A stretch of DNA of 64,000 bases from Phoronis australis (Eukaryota > Phoronida > Phoronidae), in contig NMRA01000025.1 of assembly GCA_002633005.1 (NCBI GenBank), positions 404,300-468,299 of the forward strand. Reading direction: 5' to 3'. Position numbers and translations under genes: made by a program. The notes below the pieces were generated by a model. That model searched no databases, had not been told where the DNA came from, and was given only the letters and a program-made list of their open reading frames with translations. Of this stretch, positions 32,336 through 43,855 are shown in pieces. Position 1 is the first letter of the stretch. Every line of letters starts with the position of its first letter.

Positions 32336-32587
32336 ATGCGCGCACCCAAGGGGGTGGCTCGGAGAGCTCGAACGAGCCCCCCATTTGGCGAAGTGGGCAA
32401 AAACGTTCGCCTCAAAACCACAAAAAATCTGAGAAAACGAGACAAAAGTCCACTAAAAAGGCGCGAATGCACAATTCATGGCCCAGAACGTGATATCCCG
32501 TTTTTAGTCCCATGTTTTTTTGTTTGTAAAAGGTCCATATTGCCAAAAATTCGAGCACTCCATATTTTAGACTGGGTGCGCGCATGT
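32336..32587. mobile_element. 252 bp MITE, CATGCGCGCACCCA ends, TATTA duplication
   Basis: It starts CATGCGCGCACCCA and ends TGGGTGCGCGCATG (perfect 14 bp inverted repeat), with TATTA directly on both sides. No coding. A fragment of the same family is at 21088-21250. Confidence 0.82.
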
Positions 32588-32791
32588 ATTAGGTTATAAA
32601 ATAAAACAAATGCGTTCAATGTATTACAGAACTCTGTTAGTCATCAAGTTGAAAAAGCCAAAATTGGTGGAATCCGCCATCTTCAATTGTAAAAAATGCT
32701 CAAAGTTGCACTAAGCGCAACCAAGCTAATTTTGTTCTCCTGATCATATTTAATATATTTCAACAAAAAACTATACAGTAATCAACATTGC

Positions 32792-35700
32792 AGCGTTCAC
32801 TATGGGAGCTACTGGGCTGGCAACTAGACTACAGTCCAAATCCACGTGTTGGAACGTGCGACCGTAGTATGCACATATGTGTTGCGGTGAACACCGTCAC
32901 GTATTGTGCACCACAGTTAATTGGTAGCCTTATTACCAGATTTTTTGACACACTGGCGGATCCAGAGTTAAAGGCGAGCCCATGGAATTCTAAGGATTCT
33001 CAAAACGGAATTGTAGCGATTAGAACGGGGGAAGGTCCGGGAGGGAATTGGTGATGATGATAATCACGCCTCGTTGGTTGGGTCGTTGATTTTCCAAACA
33101 GGAACGTTGGGAATTCTAAAGACGTGCTTTACTCTTTACAGATTTCAATAGCACCCTATAACTAAACTCCAAATCCGCATTCTGACCCTCTCTTTCAACT
33201 ACCCTGAGAGCTAGTCCCTAGTCGAAGTTTGGATGTGTCCATGCCTTCACTCACAGTCTCGTATCCCAACATGCACAAAGCCATGCAGTTTCACTAAAGG
33301 TAGAATGATGCTTTAAGGGAGGCGATAATATGTGCCATCATTATGTGATAAAATATATTGTTGCTCTTCGAATAGTCTTCCGCGCGAAAATATGCGTTAA
33401 GTGCCACAATATGTGTAAGAAAAACGTTGTGTAATTGATGTTTGTGTAAAATATACGTACATGTATGTTGAGGCTAGTTTGCAGTTGAACAAGAGACGAG
33501 AGCATGGTCGCAAATGGATATTTTGAGTAAGAACGAACAGACACCTCGAAAGCCTGTGTGCCGACGACAACACCAACCAATGTGCATGTACACTTTGGGA
33601 CATGACGATTCACCGGTGACGCTGCCTTGCCAAAAAAATTTGGGAGAGATAAAGTTCGCTTGCTTACAATGTTAACTCCAGGATGCTTTGATTACAACGA
33701 ACCTTAGTAGTTTCAGAATGTTTTAGAATGGTTCTGAGATCTTGTTTTGCAATTAGACTGAAATTAGTAGATGATTGTTGCAAACTCTACAACACTTGAC
33801 ATCATGTGAACGTGGAAAGAAAAAATGAAGCAGTCGACGAGTCGGGGTCCAGGAGAAAGGAGACTTGAATAGATTTCATATGACCAAATGTGACAATCTG
33901 ACCAGTGAATCGGACATTGCAAAAGTCACCATGAAAGGGTGAATTTCCAAATAAATTCCACACAAAATATTAACTTTATGGTTGGAACCATTTTAGCATC
34001 AAAACCACTAAAGGTTTCATATGCAACTGAGGTTTGTTGTTTTAAAAAGAATACATCACAGAGACTTTTTTCTTGAAATTCAATTCCCTGTAAATAATAA
34101 CTTTGCATAATTATGTTACCACAACAGTTGACTCTTCCATCGAGGCTCTCATCAAAATGGGTCAGTTTTAATCACTGTGCCAACTCAAAAAAGGGTGAGG
34201 TTTTATCTTGCTGACTATACAAAAGAGTGTGTATAATCTTAAATTCACAGCAACAAATACCCTCCGAAACAATTGAATACTCCGTACAACTGTAGGATGG
34301 AAGTCAGAGGCACTGCTGTCAGTCATTATAAAACTATTGCTAGACTGGTTAATGTTTGTGTGTTTAGGATCATTGACTGTATCTTTATGCTCCTAATTTC
34401 TGTGCGTAGTGGTAGTGACAAGTGTGCCAGTGTATTATACATTACAATGACAATGTCAATGTCATGAATAGCAGTATTTCAGTATGTGCTTATCTGACGT
34501 CGCAGTGACTAACGAGAAACTCGCAAGTGAGCTATTCAACCTTCACGGTAATCACGGGAGCTTACATAACGTACATGAACATGTTAACATACGAGAGGGT
34601 GTGCTCTGAAAAGATCGAGGCAATCTCCCGTGGCCGCGACGCACTCAGCTACTCCTTTCCCGCTATTCGGTGATATAATGTGCCTAAAATGACTGTTGTT
34701 GTGGAGGGCCTAATCAGCTAATGGCTATCTCTTCCACAAATTATTTCGTAAATAATCACATCACTTCAGAATTCAGCACAGTATACAAGATAATAACTAT
34801 CATTAAATGTTTCGTATACGTTACTGGTGATGTATTCCTTGACTCGTTAGCTTTGAAATGCGGGAGTTGGACGAGAACAGAGAGCTGTAAATCCATCGAC
34901 ATTCCCTTACTGGAAGTCGCCATGTTGGTGAACTAATTAATTTGACCTATTATTCAACTGACCAATAGAATGCCTTGTTTCTTGAAATCGCAACAGCCAA
35001 TGATGTTCCAAGAATGCATATGGAAAAGTGCGCTGTAGCAGACCCCAACCAACCTCGAGGGTCTGTGCAGGAGACTAGTTTCTTTGACGTACGGCTACTT
35101 CCTGTGAGACTTTAAGTGGTCACGTGGTACTAGCTGATATTTTCATTAGCAACCATGATCCGATCAAATGCTTTTGATGTCCCATAGTATAAGATTACGT
35201 CATGTTTCTTCGTCTGAAAATATTTGATGTGGTTACATGTGGACAAATGTGTGGCAGGTTATCAGTAAAAAATTACATGCTAGTGTTGGCTCACGGAGTA
35301 AATGGAAGGTGAATTACTTTTGCCCCACCTTCATTTGCAGCGCCCTCATGTAGTGACAGTGACGCTGCAAATGACAACACGCTGGCAGCAGTAATCTCTT
35401 ATATGCACATACCCGAGGTAGTCTTCCGATCAGAACAATTTAGGAGTCTTGAACGTTTATAACGGACAGTAGAATGGCACCCTGCTGGGCCAGAATGGCG
35501 TTGAGTGGGGCACAATCAATATTCAATGGGTCCCAATCGGCGTGGAGAAAAGGTACAAACCCAGAAATCAACTTCAGCTTCTTTCAAGCGTAATGCCGAT
35601 CAGCTTCGCGTCCATGTTCAATGCGAGGTTTTGCAACCGGTGTAAAACCTTAAAGAGGAAAGACTCACTAAGAGAATTTTCGCGTAATCATAGAGTGAGG

Positions 35701-36059
35701 GAATGATGGGTGACAGATATTAATGTATATTTACTAGTCTTGACTGTGGTGATGATTTTGATTGGTTTTTGCCCATTGATCTGAACTTTGAACTACAAAA
35801 ATTACATAAAAGAGAATGTTATAGATGGTGCTACATTTTATATAAAACAGTTTACGAAACAGAACTTTAAATATTTCTCGTTTCAAACGTTCTTTCATTG
35901 CTCAGTTTAGAATTGGCATATTACGACTTATGACAGAAGTAGGGGGATTTAAGTGTTTAACAATCGACGAGCGTACATAATCTTTGTGAAATATCTGAGT
36001 AGACGATGGATTCTATTTTTATACGTTCATATTTATATTTGGGTGCATATTGCAGTCAT
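32792..36059. other. no gene seen; one hairpin
   Basis: No exon or known repeat recognised apart from the short hairpin at 35331-35374. Confidence 0.4.
35331..35374. repeat. 12 bp perfect inverted repeat, 20 bp loop
   Basis: TCATTTGCAGCG at 35331-35342 and its exact complement at 35363-35374. The loop CCCTCATGTAGTGAC recurs in altered form near 52268, so it may be part of a small dispersed element. Confidence 0.7.
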
Positions 36060-37510
36060 CTGTGCCTGGGAGTCCAGCGTCCGTCGTCCGGCGTCCGCAG
36101 TTGTATCTCCTAAACCCTCACAAGATCTTGATGGCATTTAGCATATGTGTTTCTGTGAAGCTGACGACGGACGACGGCGGATTTTGGACCTCTCCAACCA
36201 CCTCCTCAACTGATTTTCGTAAAATGTGACAGTTAGGCATCTATTACGTGAGATGACGCCATCCTCCCGTTTTCGGGTGGATTCGATGTACCTGGTGGCT
36301 CTTTTACTGTCTTGAGTGTGTGTTTGGGGTCCACTCTTCTATCAACCAAACCGCTCTAGGGATGATTGAGAAAATTGTAACAGTTCTTACTGTAGAGGGA
36401 TGTTGACGATGATTTTCCAGCGTCTTCGACCACTGTGGGGACTCCTGGTGGCAGCTTTGTTTGTTTTTGCGCTCAAGGCTGTATCTCCTTAACGTTCTAC
36501 AGGATCTTTATTAAATTTTGCTCGTGTATTTATATGAAGTTAAGAACGGTCGACGACTTTCGGACGGATCGAACTTCCGGTGTTTCCCCTAGTCGCAATT
36601 TTATTTTTTTTACGTTTACCTCTTTATCTTCAAAGGTCCTCAAAGGATTTTCATAAAATTTAGTAGACTGGCATCTATTAGTGTGGTGACACTATCCTCC
36701 GGTTTTCGGTTTGATTCGAGGTATTTTGCGCCACCTAATGGCCATTTTTACTGTTTTCGACTCTGTATTGGCCTCTACCCCTCTGTCAAGCAAAACCTGT
36801 TTAAGGATGGTTGTGGAAATTAGCATATATGTTTCTAATGTGATGAGGAGGGCTGACCATGATTTTCCTATGACTTCGACTACTGTGGTGCTTCCTAGTG
36901 GCAGTTGCCCATGGCTGTATCTACCAAACCTTATACAGGATCTTTATTAAATTTAGCAAGCGTATTTATATGAAGTTGACAACAAACAACGACGACTTTC
37001 AGCCGGATCTGACAATTTCTGTGTCCCCTAGTGGCAATTTCATTTTTTCCGGTTTTCTTCTGTTTCTCTGAAGCTGCTTGACGGATTTTTATGAAGTTTG
37101 ACATTGTAATGATGGATGATCCTGTTTACGGATGGATTCGTCATATTTCGCGCCATCTAGTACCCATTGTTATTGTTTTCTAGTCTGTTTCTGGCATCCG
37201 CCCCTCTGTCAACCAAACCACTCTAAGAATGATTGTGAAAATTGTCATATGTGTTCTTGGTGAGGACCGTTGATGATGATTTTCCGACAACTTCATCAAA
37301 TGTGGCGCCTCCTAGTGACAGATATGTTTTGTTTTGCGACCACATAGCCTCCAAGTGGCAATTTCATATTTTTCCGTTTTCCTGGATTTCTCAGAAGTTT
37401 TTTGACAGATTTTAATGAATTTGGTAAATAGCTTTGATGACATATAACAGTTCTCGGATGGACCTGACGCACTTTGCGCCATCTAGTGGTCATTTTTATG
37501 ATATAAATAA
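36060..37510 (+). repeat. ~430 bp tandem repeat, CTAGTGGC family
   Basis: The marker TCAACCAAACC / TCAAGCAAAACC recurs near 36340, 36780 and 37210, and (T/C)CTAGTGGCA(A/G)TT segments alternate with it, giving just over three imperfect units of about 430 bp. Non-coding. The same family lies at 24420-24910. Confidence 0.7.
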
Positions 37511-37817
37511 ACACGCCTAGAAGCACACCGTGTGTGCGGTGCATTCGTGGCACATTTCAACCCTCCTCATTGCTCTTGTATTTTTAGATGTAATCTGTTA
37601 CAACAGAGATAGATTTATTGAAAAGGTTACTCCGATCAGATATTTTTTTATATTTTGGTATTTATTTGAAAGAAGTTTTCGGTGGTAACAATTCTAAACT
37701 TACTTTGTTCCACTAAATAAACTTTACACCGTGAGCCCTATATTCTCTATTAACACCGGAACGAAGGAATGCAAACAAATCCCAAGCATGTGCTGCGCAA
37801 CCTCATTCCAACTTCTT

Positions 37818-37940
37818 GTTCAGTAACGCTAGAACCTCGCTAAGAAGCAAGACTGCGAGATTTCTTGATATATTGCCGTGTACTTTAGCTAGGTCCTAGC
37901 GTAGGTTCTAGCGTACATGTAGGTCCTAGCGTTATTGAAC
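37818..37940. repeat. palindromic repeat, TAACGCTAG(A/G)ACCT
   Basis: GTTCAGTAACGCTAGAACCT (37818-37837) faces AGGTCCTAGCGTTATTGAAC (37921-37940) with two mismatches; further AGGT(C/T)CTAGCGT copies lie between. TAACGCTAGGACCT appears again near 48073. Probably a small foldback element. Confidence 0.65.
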
Positions 37941-38662
37941 GCACGCCTGGTCTAGAGTTCAGTTGTCGGAACTAACTGAGACTCGATGTAACATTCAGGA
38001 AAGGTTACTGTATTTTTATTATAACACAAAACCTTTCTACGCAGATTCATATCCATTTATGGCAGTGGTTGTGGCCGAGTTGAGATGGCGTTAAAAACAC
38101 ATAAACAGTAAATTTGGAAAACAAAGTATACGATTTTGAGAGAACTGTTGGCAGCTTCAAAAATGATACAGGTGCAAATCAAAGGCATCCTTTTTAGTAA
38201 AGCAATCCCGGGAGGTTGTGCAAAGGAAAATCGAAATGATGAGGTGTTTAAATGAGTTGTCAATGGACCCATTAAGTTTTAACAGTAAGGAGTAGCGCAG
38301 AATAATCAACATAACAAAGGGAGACATTCAATTAACAACGTGCAGAGTGACCATGTTCATGTACATGTACACTATATACTTGTGGCCTCTAGAGGAGGAA
38401 AGATCGATTTCAAACTTGTCTAGAGATCAACACACCCCGTCTAATTATAAACTACTTAAAAGGGTGTTTCAACGAATTCAAACACGTTCTCCTGTGCCAC
38501 CCGCTGCGAATTGCAGCCGTAAGTGTCACCGACCCCACGTGATCAGCTTCTCTGCTTACTAAAAATCTGGCATAACATACATGTACATGTAGATGTGTAA
38601 CAAAGCTTGTATTTCAAACTGTCCAGCTTCAGGCAAGTGCCATGAATCCCTGAGACCCATTT

Positions 38663-38842
38663 TCACGAAAGACGTCGCTCTAGTCGGTTGGCGGCAGCGT
38701 TGGCTTACGTAGTAAACGACCGAGACCAGTAAGTAGCATGTCGTCCGAACGATCAGAGGCCTTACGCAAATTCGCCAGAAACGTGCATGTACAGTAAACG
38801 CATGCTGTCCTCTAGGGCGTAAGCCAATTACTGCTGCCGAAA
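38663..38842. repeat. dispersed repeat / small inverted element
   Basis: TTCACGAAAGACGTCGCTCT ... GTTGGCTTACGTAGTAAA repeats 28732-28786. GGCAGCGTTGGCTTACG faces CGTAAGCCAATTACTGCTGCC near 38818. It ends just 60 bp past the stop codon of the serine racemase-like gene. Confidence 0.5.
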
Positions 38843-38902
38843 CCATACCATTAGAGAAATGCTTGTCCGTGTAAGTGTGACGAGGAATTATGATCCATCT
38901 TA

Positions 38903-39043
38903 TTACATCCAGGGTATCGTATCTAGGTCAGCATTTCCACCGCATAAAATGATTCCAACTTTCTTGATGGATGGGTCTAGTGTCTTCATCTTATCAGACA
39001 GAAGTCCAGCGACAGATACGGCAGCCGATACCTCAATAACCAA
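38903..39043 (-). CDS. SRR: SRR-like exon 8 and stop
   Basis: Acceptor CCTTGTTTCAG. Codes LVIEVSAAVSVAGLLSDKMK, TLDPSIKKVGIIL, CGGNADLDTIPWM, then TAA at 38905-38903. The C-terminal tail after GGN-x-DL is shorter than in vertebrate serine racemase. Confidence 0.9.
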   Translation of the reverse strand: MVIEVSAAVSVAGLLSDKMKTLDPSIKKVGIILCGGNADLDTIPWM

Positions 39044-42000
39044 CTGAAACAAGGATGTGAAACACGGATAGGAACGCAATTGATGGCCACGGCTAGCTGC
39101 AAAGAAAGTTATTTTGCCATCAAAAATGGACGTGTGGTAACTTGAAAAATAACAAGCGTCACGCCGTTACATCCCTATTGTAAGCTTAGTCTGCTAACTA
39201 GTTTAGGCCATCATCACGGCCTGTCTACTCCAGCTCTCCAAAACATTACTAAACGTTAAGTAAAAGCGAGTCCACCATTATATGCTTCAGAATGCGAACA
39301 CTCCAAACGGAATGTGGTTCTGTTGGCAAGCACAATAAAAGTACTTGTAGTAAAGTAATCATTTCCGCTTAGCTGATGAAATTACAAACCGAATACAATT
39401 CCAAACCAGCTTTGTCAAACTTATCACCGTAGACGTCCATTAGCATGAACGTATAGTTTCAAATGTGCAGATTATTGTATAGAATTTTTTGAGAAGTTTG
39501 ATTGTTTTCAGGCGGTGCACCAAAAAATGGCCCCCGCAATCGGTTCGGAGACACTGGGTATGGGTTCTAACATATGTGCTCAAAATTAATTTTGATAATA
39601 TTTTGACATATTCCGTCAAAATAAGTGTTTATTACTCTATACTCTAGTATATTTTGTCTACGCAGACCAGTTTCCAGTCCTAGATTCGAGCTAAAAACTC
39701 GAGTAAAACATGAGATTGCGAGTAAAAATTCGAAATTTCGAGTTTGACAGTCATCTACATGTACATGTACGTAAAGCACAGTACACAACTACAGACACTT
39801 AGGCCTATCTTGTGCTTGTACACGCATTAAATTAGTAGAAAACGTCAAAAATAATTTCAAGTACAGAGATTACTAGACCATGGGCCCCGGTTTTTAATTT
39901 TTATAAAAACTGGAGAAACTGGTGGCAAAGAACAATAGTCTACATGTAGGACTGTAATTTTTTAATTGTCACTACTGAGTAGTATACAAGTGATTGGTTG
40001 ATAGGATACATTACGTACATGTATGTTTCAAACAGTATATGGATGTGCCTCGAATTTTCTGCGTGCGTAAATGTCCGTCAGCCCGCCTTTGACTACCATC
40101 ACATTGACGTCACTGGTAGTACATGTGTGGCCTGGGAGGTTGAAATGTTCCCCAATAGAAACCGCCTTATTATTGAGAAGGATCGTCTGCCTAGCCGTTC
40201 ATTGTTTTCCTTTGTTACGTCTTTGAGGGATATAACAATACAGGTCGGGATACCGTACCTGTACCTTGGGCGGTCTTTAGCAGGTTATCAATAAATGCTA
40301 ATTTGTGACCTAGTTGCCCGTAGGACTGAGTGACAGCGAGCTTACCTTGAGTTCAGAGAATACAGTTTTCATCGCATCTACAATCTGTTTGTCGTCCTGG
40401 AAGTGCAATGGTAATAGAAATTGAACTATGATTGGTTGTACAGATTGTGTTATTATTCAAAATTATATTACATTAGAATTGGCAGTTTTCTCATTGACGA
40501 ATTAAATAGAAAATCATATTGTACATTGGGAGAAAAAATACAGCTTCGCCGGCATGACGGCTAGTTCCGTTCACAGCAAAAATGGCTGGTTATAACCATT
40601 ACGCGAAAAAAATCTCATTACATAATGACTTAGTCAGCTTACTAAATTTTAAATTGGTTACCAGTCACTGAAATTTGCCTTACATCATACATGTACAGTG
40701 CCCTAGCCAGTTGTAGACTTTGTGAATGATAGTTTGAAATTGGTACATTTTCTCAACCACAGTCTAGTCCTTCTTAACAAATATGGAATGTCTGGCCTGG
40801 TCTTCCTATTCCCCCCAAGCAAACACCTATGACTAAACTTGCGTTCTGAGGAGCCAATGTTGCCTAATGGTATACATGTCCGTTTCCTTTACTCAAGGTC
40901 GTGCGCTCGCGTCCCACTAGGCCACCCTACCTAGTTCCTTGAAGAAGGCCTCAGCTTTGTTTTGACTATAAGGAAGCATAAAATGGTTCCAGGTGTTCAG
41001 TGCAAAGGGCACACCTGAGCGGCCTGCGTCCCGGCCGTCTGGTACGCCGTGTACTGGGCCGCCTGCAATTGTTCAGTTTAAACATGCATTCAGACTTACG
41101 CAAACTATGGTTATTTGGCGGCAATGCCTGTATCAGCTAAATCCCGAGGTACCTCCAACGTTTTTTGTTAATTATGTCGTCGGAAAGAAAACCCTAGAAT
41201 TTATCATACCAAGGCGTCAATATTGGGTATCGGACAAAGGGGTTATCAGGCGCGGATCCAGGATTTTGAGTTAATGGAGGCCAGGGCAGAGTATTAGCCA
41301 GGATTTTGCCCGTCAGACATTCGCACCCCCGTTACTGCCAAATGGAATATGGGAGAATTTTAGGGGGGCCATGGCCCCCTATTGGACCCCCCTTACATCC
41401 GCCACTGGTTATAATTACATATGAAACTCGGGTTGACACCGACGCAGTCAAACGCACATCTACGACCAGTTGTTATAACTTCGCGGAAACGATTGAAAAA
41501 TAAATGCTTTTCTTTTACTTCAGCATGGGCGGCGAACCACAAGGGGGTAGGGCGCTATACCCCCATTTTTTCAGTGCTGCGCCGACCATGGTCCGTAGGC
41601 GGTGCCCAACATGGGGAATGGGGATGCTTTAGCCCTCCCCCCACTTTTTTCAGTGATGCTCCGCCCATGCCCAGTTCAAACAACAAGCCGTGATTTTCGC
41701 AATTTACCTATCGCCAGGATTTTGAGTGACGGCTTAACTGACAATTCAGAACTTAGCATTAATGACTCACCTTCGTTTCCAAGCCGCCACTTTACCCAAC
41801 AAACAACACGTTGCCGGGTACAACTTATTGTTTGTTAGTCGACATTACGCAAGGGGGCGGAGCTTGCGATAGGTCAATTCACAGTCACCGTGCTTAAACA
41901 GAACAGCGACAAGAACTTACAACGGTAAAGACGTCTTTCTCCACCAGGGGGCACAAGGATCTAAACGGCAATTTTGCGACTTTCATTTTCCTCAAACCTT

Positions 42001-43791
42001 CTGCAATCGTGTCCAACCGCGGGTTAATTTCCGACCAAAGGAATTGTCCTTAAAAATAAACGAATGAGATTACACAGGCTACTAAATAGGGGGGAGGGCT
42101 TCTGAGGAATTGCCAATAAGACGAGAGCCCGAGATTTGGAAGACGCGTTACTCTTATTGTTTTTACCTCGACAATTGAGGACTTTAGAAGCGGCGGTGCT
42201 CTTCCTGTTTGAGTGTGTGCGTGCATTCTGTATGCACTTATAAGTAAATTTATCGAAAAGCTTTTTGTACAAAGCTTTTTTTAGAAAAGCGTTTTAGTGA
42301 AACTTTTTACACACGCATAAAAATTTCATGCTCGGCTTAATGCCCACCCAGATTTTTTACTTTTACGATTGAAGTATCGAAGGTGTTTTAAAACCCGCAT
42401 TATTGCGGTAATACAGTGAAACATAAATAAAATGAAAATTAGTGCAAATTAGTAGATTTCATGCTATAGTTAAACATTAGAGTAGTTCTAGCATTAGGCC
42501 CTAACCAGATCACGCCGGCTCACTGCAAAACCTCTAAAATGCGCCATCTGGCGCTGAGGAACTGCGCTCAGTAATAGTTACTAAAAGTCCAATTCATTCA
42601 AATAGGGTTTGCTATGTAATGGTAAGAACATCAAATTAACTGATCATAACAAGTTACACTGATCTGACGTCATAAGACATTGTGAAATCACTGACCTTAA
42701 GTCACTGATAGCCGGCATCTTCATTACAGGACACTCACGCATTCTACGATAGGACATTTGCAGCCCTGAGGCAAACAGGAACCAACAAAGGAAACTGAAT
42801 TGTAATCATGTATTCACGACTGATAATGTCAAATGCTAATGCGATAATCACAAGATATACAATATGGCTTTTTTCTTAAGAATTACAAATCCAAAAATCA
42901 AGCTATTTTTTGGTTTAACACCGATTTTATTATGAAAACTAACACGTTCATACTTTTGGGAACAGTTGCGTTTATTGCTATATAAGTAATATGGTGGTTC
43001 GTCCCATTGAATGCCAGCATTGTGCAAAAATTAAACTAACCCAGAGGATAGATTATCCAGTTTCATGCAACCCAGCCGTGGCCATCTATACATGTATATA
43101 CATCGCATGCTGTTAGTGGACCAGAGATTCAATCGAAGGACATAGTCAAGAAGACACAGTCAAGATGCATCTGCTACAGATAACTGCATTTCTGCGAGAG
43201 ACTCAGCTTTGGGGAAAAGTTCGGAAGGCAATGAAGCACCACGGCAATTTAACTGAAGAGTGGGATATTTCGTGGGCAAACTGTTTGCGTGGCGCAACTT
43301 CACCTTCCACTACAAATGTGCAACTCGGGATTTCACTGACAGTCAGTGGGTATTACAAAAAATCCTTCTTGCTATTGTGGTGGATTTTCGCGGTCATTTA
43401 CCAGATCATCTACGTGGCGTTGCAAGCCGCTGTGCTTTACGAAGAAGGCGACGCCGAGGAAGAAGAAATGGCCGAAAAATGGAGTAATGGACGAGAGCTG
43501 GCTATGTCCTACTCTTTCCACCGACAGACAGGAGTTGATAACAGGACTTTTGTTTTCTACTGGCTTACGTCTCATTCTTGATGACCTATGTACAAGCCAA
43601 GCGTGGTGCCCCAGAGCCGCAACCATCAAATTTGAAGGACGAACTATAGCATAACAAACATGATCTGCTATTTAACGACTGAATCGTTGATCTGAAAGGC
43701 AGTGCAGAGACGCTGATATGATATTGACATGGACGAGGAAGACGAGCGAGAGAAAAGTTAAACAGAGAGCATGAACACACAAACACAAACA

Positions 43792-43855
<64 letters not shown>

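Larger units (their letters stand above)
29283..32791. mobile_element. 3.5 kb segment with ~118 bp inverted ends
   Basis: 29283-29401 and 32674-32791 are inverted copies (GCAATGTTG(T/A)TTACTGTA, GGAGAACAAAATTA, CTTGGTTGC, CAACTTTGAGCATTTTTTA, AAGATGGCGG). The left copy contains the perfect palindrome GTTGCAC-TAT-GTGCAAC. No target duplication is visible. It could be one DNA transposon or two separate copies of a short repeat that happen to face each other. Confidence 0.45.

Noticed and set aside
41524-41669. Rho-independent type terminator (G/C hairpin with T run)
   Set aside because: The same sequence occurs at three sites with transposon-like ends; this is a eukaryotic genome.
43165-43654. 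Three overlapping plus-strand frames as a dual-coding locus
   Set aside because: None has a recognisable domain or homologous words; local stop-poor composition explains them better. Only the longest is listed, at low confidence.
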